A stretch of 64,000 nt of DNA from Hymenobacter armeniacus (GTDB taxonomy: Bacteria; Bacteroidota; Bacteroidia; Cytophagales; Hymenobacteraceae), in NCBI RefSeq assembly GCF_014699055.1, contig NZ_JACXAC010000008.1:50651-114650 (forward strand). Direction: 5' to 3'. Made by a program: the position numbers and the translations under genes. Positions 7,864 through 16,900 of the stretch are shown in pieces (the first letter of the stretch is position 1; each line of letters opens with the position of its first letter). The notes beneath the pieces are model-generated. The model made no database searches. It was not told the DNA's origin and saw nothing but the letters and a program-made list of their open reading frames with translations.

Positions 7864-9168
7864 TTACAGCAGCTCCACCAGCGTTTCCAGCGCCATGCCG
7901 CGGCTGCCTTTCACCAGCACCAGCTGGTGGCTCACGGGGTGTTGGCGCAGCCAGTCGGCCGCTTCGGCCTTGGTGGGGAAATAGTGGGCGCCGGGCGCCG
8001 CGGCGTGGGCATGCTGCATCTGCTCGCCCACGAGCAGCACCTGCTCGATGGGCAGCCCAGCCAGCAGCTGGCCCAGCTTGGCGTGCTCCCGTTGGCTTTC
8101 TTCGCCCAGCTCAAACATGTCGCCCAGGATGGCCGCCCGGCCCTGGCCCGCGCTGGCCGGCCGCTGGGCAAAGCTGCGCAAGGCCGCCGCCATGCTGCTG
8201 GGGTTGGCGTTGTAGGCGTCGAGCACGAGGTCGTTGCCGCGCTCGGTGCGCACCAACTGCGAGCGGTTGTTTTGCGGGTTGTACTGGGCCAGGGCGGTGG
8301 CCACGCGCGCCGGCGCCACGCCAAAGTGCAGGCCCACGGCGGCAGCGGCGGCCAGGTTGGGGAAGTTGTAGTCGCCGGTGAGCTGAGCGGCCACGTCGGT
8401 GCCGTCGGCCAGGCGCAGGGCCACGGCGGGCGCGGCCGAGAGCAACGTGGCGGGGTAGGTGTCGGCCGCGCCGGGGTAACTGAGGCACGTGGGCACCTGT
8501 GCGGCCAGGCCGGGCAGCTTGGCGTCGAGGGTGTTGACGAAGGCCGTGCCCCCGGTGCGGGCTAGGTAGTCAAACAGTTCCCCCTTGCCCTTGGCCACGC
8601 CCTCAGGCCCGCCAAAGCCCTCGAGGTGGGCCAGGCCGATGTTGGTGATGAGGCCGTGCGTGGGCTGGGCCCACTGGCAGTAGGCCGCGATTTCGCCCTG
8701 GTGGTTGGCGCCCATCTCTATCACGGCGAAGTCGTGCTCATCGGCCCGCAGGCGCAGCAGGGTGAGGGGCACGCCGATGTGGTTGTTGAAGTTGCCGATG
8801 GTGGCCAGCACCTTGAACTGCTGCGCCAGCACGGCCGTGAGCAGCTCTTTGGTGGTGGTTTTGCCGTTGGAGCCCGTCACGGCCAGCACCGGGATGCGGA
8901 ATTGCTCGCGGTGTTCGCGGGCCAGCTCCTGCAGGGCCAGCAGCGGGTCGGGGGCGTAGGTGTAGCGGGCGGGGTCGGTGGCGGCCAGGTCGGCGTCGTC
9001 CACCACGGCGTGGCGGGCGCCTTTGGCCAGCGCCTGGGGCGCAAAGGCCGCGCCGCGGAAGCTGGGGCCGTTGAGGGCAAAAAACAGCGTGCCGGGCTGG
9101 GGCTGGCGCGAATCGGTGCTGACCAGGCCGCCGGCGGCCTGGTACTGCGAATAGAGCGAAGTGGGCAT
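7864..9168 (-). CDS. murF: UDP-N-acetylmuramoyl-tripeptide--D-alanyl-D-alanine ligase
   Basis: Cytoplasmic Mur ligase that adds D-Ala-D-Ala to the UDP-MurNAc tripeptide, the last soluble step of peptidoglycan precursor synthesis. The 434-residue protein has the N-terminal substrate domain (STDSRQPQPGTLFFAL), the ATP loop AVTGSNGKTTTKELL (about 98-112), NFNNHIGVPLTLL, and the central EMGANHQGEIA. The C-terminal domain includes RTERGNDLVLDAYNANPSSM. It stands alone, not in a dcw-type cluster. A CACCTTTG box at 9202-9209 lies 33 nt upstream of the ATG. Function is firm. Confidence 0.97.
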   Translation of the reverse strand: MPTSLYSQYQAAGGLVSTDSRQPQPGTLFFALNGPSFRGAAFAPQALAKGARHAVVDDADLAATDPARYTYAPDPLLALQELAREHREQFRIPVLAVTGSNGKTTTKELLTAVLAQQFKVLATIGNFNNHIGVPLTLLRLRADEHDFAVIEMGANHQGEIAAYCQWAQPTHGLITNIGLAHLEGFGGPEGVAKGKGELFDYLARTGGTAFVNTLDAKLPGLAAQVPTCLSYPGAADTYPATLLSAAPAVALRLADGTDVAAQLTGDYNFPNLAAAAAVGLHFGVAPARVATALAQYNPQNNRSQLVRTERGNDLVLDAYNANPSSMAAALRSFAQRPASAGQGRAAILGDMFELGEESQREHAKLGQLLAGLPIEQVLLVGEQMQHAHAAAPGAHYFPTKAEAADWLRQHPVSHQLVLVKGSRGMALETLVELL

Positions 9169-9201
9169 GAACGGAAACGGGGTGCCGGGTGTAACTTGCT
9201 A

Positions 9202-9209
9202 CAAAGGTG
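9202..9209 (-). promoter_or_regulatory. Putative -7 box for murF
   Basis: CACCTTTG on the minus strand, matching TAnnTTTG except at the first base, 33 nt before the murF ATG. Confidence 0.4.
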
Positions 9210-9270
9210 GGCGTGATTTTTGTACTGCGCCGGGCAGTTCTTCTTTCCTCACGTCTGTTGCTTGTTGCTT

Positions 9271-11598
9271 ATGCTTCGTTCTTACGCTTTTTTGCTGGCG
9301 CTGCTGGCTTTTTCCATCGGGGCGCGGGCCCAGTCGGCCAGCCGCTTCGGGTTTGAGTACCGGGCCGCGGGCAAGGTGGTGCAGGGCACCGACACCCTGG
9401 CTAACGCCTGGGCCGGCGGCCTCAATACTCCGCAGTTCAGCACCATCGACCTGAACAACGACGGCCAGCCCGACCTCTATGCCTTCGACCACGAAAGCAG
9501 CCGCAGCTACACCTTCCTGAACGTGGCCGCGCCCGGCACCACGGCCGGCCGCCGTTGGCTGTATGCCCCCCAATACGAATCCATTTTCCCCGACAGCCTG
9601 CGCGGCTGGGCCCTGCTGCGCGATTACGACTGCGACGGTCGCGCCGACCTCTTCACCTACGTGAACGGCGGCAACATTGCCGTGCTGCGCAACGTGCTGG
9701 TCAACGGGCAGGTGCAGTTCCAGTTGACCACCCGCCAACTGCGGTTTTCGGGCAATTTTACGGGCACGGCCAACCTCACGGTGGGCGGCTACAACCTGCC
9801 GGCCATCCAGGACGTGAACGGCGACGGCAAGCTTGACATCATGACCTATGATTTCATCAACGCCGTCTACATTGAGCAATACCTCAACACCAGCCCCGGC
9901 ACCTGCGGCAGCGCCCTCACTTTCCGGCTGAACACCGACAACTGGGGCAGCCTGCGCGCCTGCGGCGGCTGCGCCGAATACATGTTCAACGGCCAGGCCT
10001 GCTTCACGGCCAACAAAACCCTGCACACCGGCGGCCACAGCCTGCTGCTGGTGGACCTGGACGGCGACGGCGACCAGGACCTGCTCGATGGCCGCGACAA
10101 CTGCCCCGAGCTGGTGCGCTTGCTCAACCAGGGCACCACGGCGGCGCCGGTGCTCACGCAGGCCAGCATCAGCGCCAGCTTCCCGTCGGCGGCGGCGCCG
10201 GCCCGGGTGCCGGTGTTTCCGGCCGGGTATTCGTTCGACGCCAACTTCGACGGCCGCCCCGACCTGGTGGTGGCGCCCAACATGCTGAACAACCAGGCCG
10301 ACCTGGTGAGCATGCGCAACAACGTGCAGCTCTTCACCAACTCGGCCGCCAGCGGCGCGCCCGCCTTCGCCAAGCAAACCGACGCCTTCCTGCAGAACAC
10401 GATGATAGACGTGAGCGAAGGCGCCGCGCCGGCTTTCGGCGACCTCGACGGCGACGGCCTGACCGACCTGCTGGTGGCCAACCACGCCGACCGCGTGAAC
10501 AACGTGTACCGCGCCACCATTGCCTACTACCACAACTCGGGCACGCGCGCCCAGCCGGTGTTTCAGCTGGTGAGCACTGACTACCTGGGGCTGAGCGCCC
10601 AACGCTTGCTGGCCATCAAACCTTTCCTGGTCGATTTGAACCGCGACGGCGCCCTCGACCTGGTGTACGCGGCCTGGGACCGGGGCACCAACGTGTTCAC
10701 CTACATCCTGAACACGGCCCGCCCCGGCCAGCCGGCGGCGTACGACCCCAGCACGGCCGTCATATTCAAGCCGCAGGGCCCTGCCACCACCTCGCCGCCC
10801 GCCAACCCCGCGCCCACCCAAGGTGTGCTGCCCTACACCATGGGCGACGTGCCGTGCTTCACCGACGTGGACAACGACGGCTTCGTCGACCTGCTCATCG
10901 GCACCAACGAGGTGCGCGAGCCGGGCATGTCGCTGCGCTACTTCCGCAACCGCGGCCGTGGGCGCCTGGACAGCGCTTTTGTGTTGGTGAATAACGACTT
11001 TGGGCGCATTCGCACCGCCACCGGCGCGCGCCCCGACAACCTGGCCCCCAGCGTGGCCGACTTCGACGGCGACGGCTTGCCCGACCTGCTCACGGCCGAC
11101 GCCACGGGCTACCTGCGGCTGTTCAGCAACTACCGCGCGCAGGTGGGCATCTTCCTGGAACGTACCGATTTGCTCTACAACTCCCTCACCAACAGCTACG
11201 AGCCCACCCGCCTCGGCCTCGACCCCTACTCTTACTACGGCCTGGCCGCGGCCGACGTCAACGGCGACGGCGCCCCCGAGCTGCTGGTGGGCACCCAGGC
11301 CGGGGGGCTGCTCAGCTTCGGCACCCGCAACCGCGTGCTCACGGCCACCCGCGCCGAAGCCGCCGCGGCGCTGGCCCTGAGCGTGTACCCCAACCCGGCC
11401 TCGGCCTCGGCCACCGTCGAAACCGCCAGCCCCACCCGCCTCACCCTGCTCGACCTTACCGGCCGCGTGGTGCGCACCCTTGATGGTGCCCAACGCCGCC
11501 ACGTCCTCAACCTCAGCGGCCTGGCCGCTGGCGTGTACGTGGTGCGTGCCGTGGGTGCCGATGGCGCCACCGCCGTGCAGCGCCTGGCCGTGCAGTAG
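9271..11598 (+). CDS. FG-GAP/VCBS-repeat protein with T9SS sorting tail
   Basis: A 775-residue secreted protein. The start at ATG 9271 gives a clean signal peptide (MLRSYAFLLALLAFSIGARA). About ten calcium-binding FG-GAP/VCBS loops follow, for example DLNNDGQPDLYAFD, DVNGDGKLDIMTYD, DLDGDGDQDLL, DVDNDGFVDLLIG and DFDGDGLPDLLTAD, spaced over the whole chain and suggesting a beta-propeller. The last 75 residues (LSVYPNPASASATVE through to VYVVRAVGADGATA) are a type-A T9SS C-terminal signal, so it should be exported across the outer membrane and attached or released. No enzymatic motif is visible. Likely a surface or adhesive protein; role is inference. Confidence 0.88.
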   Translation: MLRSYAFLLALLAFSIGARAQSASRFGFEYRAAGKVVQGTDTLANAWAGGLNTPQFSTIDLNNDGQPDLYAFDHESSRSYTFLNVAAPGTTAGRRWLYAPQYESIFPDSLRGWALLRDYDCDGRADLFTYVNGGNIAVLRNVLVNGQVQFQLTTRQLRFSGNFTGTANLTVGGYNLPAIQDVNGDGKLDIMTYDFINAVYIEQYLNTSPGTCGSALTFRLNTDNWGSLRACGGCAEYMFNGQACFTANKTLHTGGHSLLLVDLDGDGDQDLLDGRDNCPELVRLLNQGTTAAPVLTQASISASFPSAAAPARVPVFPAGYSFDANFDGRPDLVVAPNMLNNQADLVSMRNNVQLFTNSAASGAPAFAKQTDAFLQNTMIDVSEGAAPAFGDLDGDGLTDLLVANHADRVNNVYRATIAYYHNSGTRAQPVFQLVSTDYLGLSAQRLLAIKPFLVDLNRDGALDLVYAAWDRGTNVFTYILNTARPGQPAAYDPSTAVIFKPQGPATTSPPANPAPTQGVLPYTMGDVPCFTDVDNDGFVDLLIGTNEVREPGMSLRYFRNRGRGRLDSAFVLVNNDFGRIRTATGARPDNLAPSVADFDGDGLPDLLTADATGYLRLFSNYRAQVGIFLERTDLLYNSLTNSYEPTRLGLDPYSYYGLAAADVNGDGAPELLVGTQAGGLLSFGTRNRVLTATRAEAAAALALSVYPNPASASATVETASPTRLTLLDLTGRVVRTLDGAQRRHVLNLSGLAAGVYVVRAVGADGATAVQRLAVQ

Positions 11599-11616
11599 GG
11601 AGGTGAAGCGGTGGGC

Positions 11617-11813
11617 TGTCATTGCGAGGCCGCAGGCCGTGGCAATCCGTCCTGTTCTCAGCAACCAAGGTAATAACTGTGACAAGCCTTTCTATACTGA
11701 CCTCAACAACAAGCCCCGGCATTACACAGTGTCGGGGCTTGTTGTTGAATTTGTCACAACTTAGGACTGGTCGTGAAGAGAGGAAGGATTGCCGCGCTGC
11801 GCTCGCAACGACA
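11617..11813. repeat. Nested REP-terminator element, family A, copy 1
   Basis: Outer left arm at 11617-11661 starts TGTCATTGCGAGGCCGCAGG and runs on to GGCAATCCGTCCTGTTCTCAG. The opposing right arm (GGATTGCCGCGCTGCGCTCG, then CAACGACA) ends at 11813. Inside them lies a second inverted pair (TGTGACAA near 11688 and TTGTCACA near 11751). At the centre is a 15-bp terminator stem. The same layout recurs at 25003-25176, also between convergent genes. It fills the gap between the FG-GAP gene and the omega-amidase gene. Confidence 0.85.
11704..11747. terminator. Bidirectional terminator inside the family A element
   Basis: CAACAACAAGCCCCG (11704-11718) pairs perfectly with CGGGGCTTGTTGTTG (11733-11747) over a 14-nt loop. 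It lies between convergent genes; the flanks are only weakly T-rich, so termination is inferred. Confidence 0.6.
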
Positions 11814-11844
11814 GGACAGCTCCCCTCTATGATAAGCGTGCCTT

Positions 11845-12627
11845 TTAGCCAATCAACTCAAACGCATCCCCATCATTCAAGGCGGTGAACTTGGCGCGGA
11901 AATCATCCAGCTCAGCCTTTTTCAGGGTGTGCGTGAAAGTACCGGTCTGGTCGTGGGCTTCCACCAGGTAGCCGCCTTTGGCGTCGATGAGGGCCGAGTC
12001 GCCGCTGTAGGCGTGGCCCAGGCCATCGTGGCCAATGCGGTTCACGCCCAGGGCGCAGGCCACGTTTTCGATGGCGCGGGCGCGCAGCAGGGTGCGCCAG
12101 GCGGTGCGGCGCACGGCGGGCCAGTTGGCCACGTACAGCAGCAGGTCGTAGGGCTCATGGGGCTGGTTGCGGCTCCACACGGGGAAGCGCAGGTCGTAGC
12201 ACACCAGCGGGCAGATGCGCCAGCCGCGCCATTCTTCCACCAGCCGCTCGCGGCCGGGCGTGTAGGTGTGCTGCTCGCCGGCCAGCGTGAAAAGGTGGCG
12301 CTTATTGTAGTAGCTCAGGCGGCCGTCGGGGCGCACCCAGAGCAGGCGGTTGTAGTAAGCGCCACCTTCCTCGATGATGACGCTGCCCGTGAGCACGGCG
12401 TCGAGCCGGGCGGCGTGGGCGCGCATCCACGCCACGGTGGGCCCGTCCATGGGTTCGGCCAGCGTGGCAGCTTCCATGCTGAAGCCGGTGGTGAACATCT
12501 CGGGCAGCACCACGAGGTCGGTGGGGCCGTCGAGGCGGGCCAGGGCCAGGTCGAGGGTGGCGCGGTTGGCGGCGGCGTCCTGCCAGTGCAGCTCGGTTTG
12601 GAGGAAGGAGACGGTGAGGTCGGACAT
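11845..12627 (-). CDS. Carbon-nitrogen hydrolase, omega-amidase (YafV-like)
   Basis: A 260-residue nitrilase-superfamily amidase. The catalytic triad is visible as Glu43 (LPEMFTTGFS), Lys109 (YYNKRHLF) and Cys143 (LVCYDLRFPVWSRN). Length and the CYDLRFP context match the YafV/Nit2 omega-amidases, which hydrolyse alpha-ketoglutaramate and the keto-acid amide from methionine salvage. The aminotransferase gene lies 18 bp upstream on the same strand, and a glutamine transaminase plus omega-amidase pair is a known functional unit. Together they would turn the methionine keto acid plus glutamine into methionine, 2-oxoglutarate and ammonia. Family is firm; substrate is by analogy and context. Confidence 0.9.
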   Translation of the reverse strand: MSDLTVSFLQTELHWQDAAANRATLDLALARLDGPTDLVVLPEMFTTGFSMEAATLAEPMDGPTVAWMRAHAARLDAVLTGSVIIEEGGAYYNRLLWVRPDGRLSYYNKRHLFTLAGEQHTYTPGRERLVEEWRGWRICPLVCYDLRFPVWSRNQPHEPYDLLLYVANWPAVRRTAWRTLLRARAIENVACALGVNRIGHDGLGHAYSGDSALIDAKGGYLVEAHDQTGTFTHTLKKAELDDFRAKFTALNDGDAFELIG

Positions 12628-12645
12628 GGGAAGGAGGAAAGGTGC

Positions 12646-13827
12646 CTACCGCAGCCGCGCGGCCGCGGCTTCCAGCGTAGTGGCTTCTTTCGCAAAGCAA
12701 AACCGAATCAGCCCCTCGTCAAAACCGTTGTGGTAAAACGCCGACACGGGTATCACGGCTACGCCTTTCTCGCGGGCCAGGTATTGGGCAAACGCCAGGT
12801 CGGAGGCCGGCGAGAAGGCGTCGTAGCGGGCCAGCTGGAAGTAGCCGCCGGGCACGGGCAGTAAGTCCCAGCCTCCCTCGGTGAGCAGGGCCCGGAACTG
12901 GTCGCGCTTGGCCTGGTAGAAGGCGGCCAGGCCGCGGGCGTGGGCGTCGGCGGGGTCGGCTTCGAGGGCGTCGGCCAGGGCGTGCTGGGTGGGCGTGTTC
13001 ACGGCGAAGGTGAGGAACTGGTGCACGCGCCGCACCTCGGTGGTGAGGGCCGGCGGGGCAATGCAGTAGCCCACTTTCCAGCCGGTGGCGTGATAAGTTT
13101 TGCCGAAGGACGAGAGCACGAAGCTGCGCTCGCGCAGCTCCGGGTGTTGGCGCGCGCTGCGGTGCCGGGTGCCGTCGAACACCAGGTGCTCGTACACTTC
13201 GTCGCTCAGCACCAAGGTGTTGGTGCCGGCCAGCAGCTTGGCCAGCGCGTCCCAGTCTTCGTTCGAAAACACGGCGCCGCTGGGGTTGTGGGGCGTGTTC
13301 ACGAGCACCAGCCGGGTGCGGGCCGACACCACGCGGCGCACGGCGTCCCAGTCGGGCCGGAAGTGGGGGGCGGGCAGGCGCACGTAGCGCGGCACCCCGC
13401 CCTGCAGCCGGATGGCCGGGCCGTACAAGTCATACGCCGGCTCGAACACCAGCACCTCGTCGCCGGGCCGCACCACGGCCGCCAGCACCGCATACAGCGC
13501 CTCGGTAGCCCCGGCCGTGAGGGTGATTTCGGTGGCCGGGTCGGGCGCGGGGGCGTCGGGCTGCAGGCGGGCCACCTGAGCGGCAATGGCTTCGCGTAGG
13601 CGCGGCAGGCCAGGCATGGGCGCGTACTGGTGGTGGCCCGGCGTGCGGGCGTGGCGGGCCAGCGCCTCCAGCAGCGCCTGCGGCGGGTCGTAGTCGGGGA
13701 AGCCCTGAGCGAGGTTGATGGCGCCGGTTTCCTGGGCCAGCAGGGTCATTTGGGTGAAGATGCTGACGCCGATATCGGGGAGCTTGGACGGGAGCGCGAC
13801 GGCAGGCAGGGGCGGGGGAGTGCTCAT
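12646..13827 (-). CDS. PLP-dependent aminotransferase, methionine/glutamine type (YbdL-like)
   Basis: A 393-residue class I aminotransferase. It starts at ATG 13827, which removes an unlikely 14-residue upstream extension. Landmarks are LAQGFPDYDPP, QYAPMPGLPRLREAIA, the Asn of NTPHNPSG, SDEVYEHLVFDG, and the PLP lysine Lys243 in SSFGKTYHATGWKVGYC. The set matches YbdL/kynurenine aminotransferase enzymes that favour methionine, aromatic amino acids or glutamine. The omega-amidase gene follows at 18 bp, making a two-gene operon. Upstream is a histidine kinase gene on the same strand with a 74-bp gap. Substrate is inferred from family and partner. Confidence 0.9.
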   Translation of the reverse strand: MSTPPPLPAVALPSKLPDIGVSIFTQMTLLAQETGAINLAQGFPDYDPPQALLEALARHARTPGHHQYAPMPGLPRLREAIAAQVARLQPDAPAPDPATEITLTAGATEALYAVLAAVVRPGDEVLVFEPAYDLYGPAIRLQGGVPRYVRLPAPHFRPDWDAVRRVVSARTRLVLVNTPHNPSGAVFSNEDWDALAKLLAGTNTLVLSDEVYEHLVFDGTRHRSARQHPELRERSFVLSSFGKTYHATGWKVGYCIAPPALTTEVRRVHQFLTFAVNTPTQHALADALEADPADAHARGLAAFYQAKRDQFRALLTEGGWDLLPVPGGYFQLARYDAFSPASDLAFAQYLAREKGVAVIPVSAFYHNGFDEGLIRFCFAKEATTLEAAAARLR

Positions 13828-13901
13828 GAGCTGAGAGGGAGAGAGGGGTTCAACAAAGAAAACACCCAAACCTTGAGCCGTCTACTCCCCCGGCTGCCGC
13901 A

Positions 13902-16900
13902 CTACAAATACATCCGAAACGTGGTGCCTTCGTTCACCACGCTGCTCACTTCCAGGCGTCCGCCGTGGATTTGCACGATGCGGTTCACCAGGTACAGGCC
14001 CATGCCGGTGCCCTCCACGTGGGTGTGGAAGCGCCGGAAGAGCTGAAAGAGCTGCGCGCCGTAGCGCTCCATGTCGATGCCCAGGCCGTTGTCCTGCACC
14101 GTGAGGATGGGGCGGCCGCTGGCCGCGTCGGGCGTGCAGCTGAGGCGGATGACGGGCGGGCGCCCGGGAGCAGCGTATTTCAGCGAGTTGCTGATGAGGT
14201 TATAAAGCAGGCTTTGCAGGTTGGGCCGCACAAACTGAATGGTGGGGCAGGTATCAAAGTCCAAGTCAAACTGCGCGCCGGTCTGCGTTACTTGGTCCTG
14301 CAGGCTGTTCACCACTTCGGCCACCAAGGGGGCCAGGGCCACGGCCTCGGCGGGCACTTCCTGCTGCTGGCGCTGCCCGCGCACGATGGCGCTGAGGTCG
14401 TCGATGGTGCTGAAAATCTGCGCCAGCGCCCGCTCAAAGTACGCAATGAGCTTGATGGCATCGGGGTCGCGGAAATAGGCCGTGCGGGTCAGTTCTTCAA
14501 AAATGCCCGCCATGTTGTTGATGGGCTGCTTGAGGTCGTGCGAGGCCGTGTACACGAAGTTGTCGAGGTCTTCGTTGGTGCGCACCAGCCGGGCGTTTTG
14601 CTCTTCCAGCTGCTGCTGCACCTGCTTGAACTCGTGCACGTCGGTGTTGGCGCCCACCCACACGGCAATGGCGCCCGACTTGTCGCGAATGGCCTCGGCC
14701 CGCGCCAGGTACCAGCGGTACACGCCCTTCTGGTCGCGCCAGCGGTGCTCGGCCTCAAAAGGCTCGCCCGTGGCGAGGCTGTGCTGCCAGCGGCGCAGCG
14801 TGCCGGGCAGGTCGTCGGGGTGAATGAACCGCTCCCAGCCCCAGTCCTGCAGCTCTTCGAAGGTGCCGCCCGTGAAGTCGTACCAGCGCTGGTTGTAGTA
14901 GCTCACGCTGCCGTCGGGGCGCGAGGTCCAAGCCATTTGGGGCAGGGTTTCGAGCAGCTGCTGGAAGCGGGCCTGGCTGGCCAGCACCTGCTCCTGCAGG
15001 TGGCGCTGCTGGTGCACGTCGGTGTTGGTGCCGTACCACTTCAGCACCTGGCCGCCGGGCGCGCGCCGGGCCTGGGCCTGCCCCAGAAACCAGCGGTACT
15101 GCCCGTCGTAGCGGCGCAGGCGGAACTCGGCCTCGTAATAGCGCTGCGAGGCCATGGCCTGTTCCCAGCGCGTCTGCATGGGGGCGCGGTCGTCGGGGTG
15201 CACAAATTCCAGCCAGTGCGCGGCGCCGTTTTTCTCCATCGACACGCCCACGTAGGCCGCGGTGCGGTGGTTATAGAAATCCACGGTGCCGTCGGGGCGG
15301 GCCGTCCACACCTGCTGCGGAATGCTCTCAGCCTGAATGCGCAGCTCTTCTTCGCTCTCGATGAGGCGGTCTTGCAGCGCGCGCAGCTCGGTCACGTCGG
15401 TGTTGGTGCCAAACCAGCGCACCACCGCGCCGGTGGCCGCGTCGCGGATGGGCCGCGCCCGGCTCAGAAACCAGCGGTACTCGCCGTCGTGCCGGCGCAG
15501 CGGGAAGGTGTCTTCCCAGGGCTCGCCGGCCGCAATGCTGGCCAGGTAGCGCCGGGTGATGCCTTCCACCAGCGCCGGGTCGTGCACTTGTTTCCAGCCA
15601 TCGCCTTTCATGGTTTCCAGGGTAGTGCCCGTGTACTCGTACCACTGCCGGTTGTACCAGTCGATGTAGCCGGTGGGGTCGGCCATCCAGGCCAGTTGGG
15701 CAATGTTGTCGGCCAGGGCTGCAAATTCGAGGCGGCTGCGGGTCAGCTCCTCGGTGCGCTGCTGCAGGTCGTGGACTTCCACGGTGGCCGCGCTGAAGCC
15801 GGCCGGCTGGCCGGCCTCGTCGGCGTAGGGCTGGGCCTTGGTTTGGAACCAGCGCAACTCGCCGTCGCGCCGCCGCACCCGGAACGTGGCCTGCCAGGCC
15901 TCGCCCCGCACCATGGCGGCCTGGGCCAGCGCGGCCACGGCGGCGCGGTCGTCGGAGTGCAGCACTTGCCAGGCGTCGTCGGGCGGACCGGCGGGGTCCA
16001 AGCCGGTGTATTCGTAGAAGTACGGGTTGGTGTAAGTGATGGACCCGGCGGGGTCGAAATTGAAAATAAACACCGGTACTGAGGCCGTGATGGCGCGCAC
16101 CTGCTCGTCGCGGCGGCTCATTTCGGCGGCCAGGCGCTCGGCCTGCTGGCGGGCGCGCACGCGCACCGTCACGTTTTTCGAGAAGTTGAGCACGCTGTTC
16201 ACGGCGCCCTGCTCATCGCGCAAGGCAATGTAGGTCAGGTCGATGTACACTTCGGGGTGGGAGCCGTCCGGGTTGTGCAGGTGCAGCGCAAGCTCGGGCC
16301 GAACGAGGGTTTCGCCGGTTTGGTACACGTGGTCGAGCATGGCCTCCAGGCCCTGTGCGGCCAACTCGGGCAGCAGCTGGGCCACGGGCTCGCCCAGGCG
16401 GGCGCGGTGGCCCACCAGCTCGGCGTAGCTGGGGTTGAAGAACGAGTAGCGGTGCTCGGGACCTTCCAACGTGGCCACGTAGGCGGGCAGCTGCTCCAAA
16501 ATGCGGCTCAACTGCTGGTCTTTGAGCTCGAGGCGGTGCTGGGTTTCGTGCAGGTCGTGGATGTCGAGGTCGGAGCCGAACCACTGGCGCGAGCGGCCGG
16601 CGGCCCGGGCGTCGTCCAGCGGCTCGGGCACGCCCTGGCTCACAAACCAACGGTACTGGCCGTCGTGCCGGCGCAGGCGCAGCTCGTAGCGCCAGGGCGT
16701 GCCGGTGGCCAGCGCGGTGGCGTAGGCGGCCTGCACGCGGGCACGGTCCTCGGGGTGCAGGCAGGCATCCCAGGCATGGGCCAGGTCGTCGTCGGCGGTG
16801 GTGCCGGTGTAGGCGTACCACTGCGGGCTGAGGTAGAGCACCTGCCCTTCCTGGTCGCTGATGAAGGTGATGAAGGGCAAGCTCTCGGTCACGCGGCGCA

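Noticed and set aside
6068..9168. Complete rhamnose or capsule cluster
   Set aside because: Only one glycosyltransferase and rfbC are present; murF is on the opposite strand and no rmlA, rmlB, rmlD or flippase is seen.
9271..11598. T9SS machinery genes
   Set aside because: Only cargo tails are found; no por, spr or gld gene lies in the window.
11617..11813. Insertion sequence
   Set aside because: No transposase and under 200 bp; a non-autonomous repeat is the most that can be claimed.
13828..13901. SAM riboswitch before the methionine-type aminotransferase
   Set aside because: The gap is 74 bp and shows no conserved stems; nothing supports a riboswitch.
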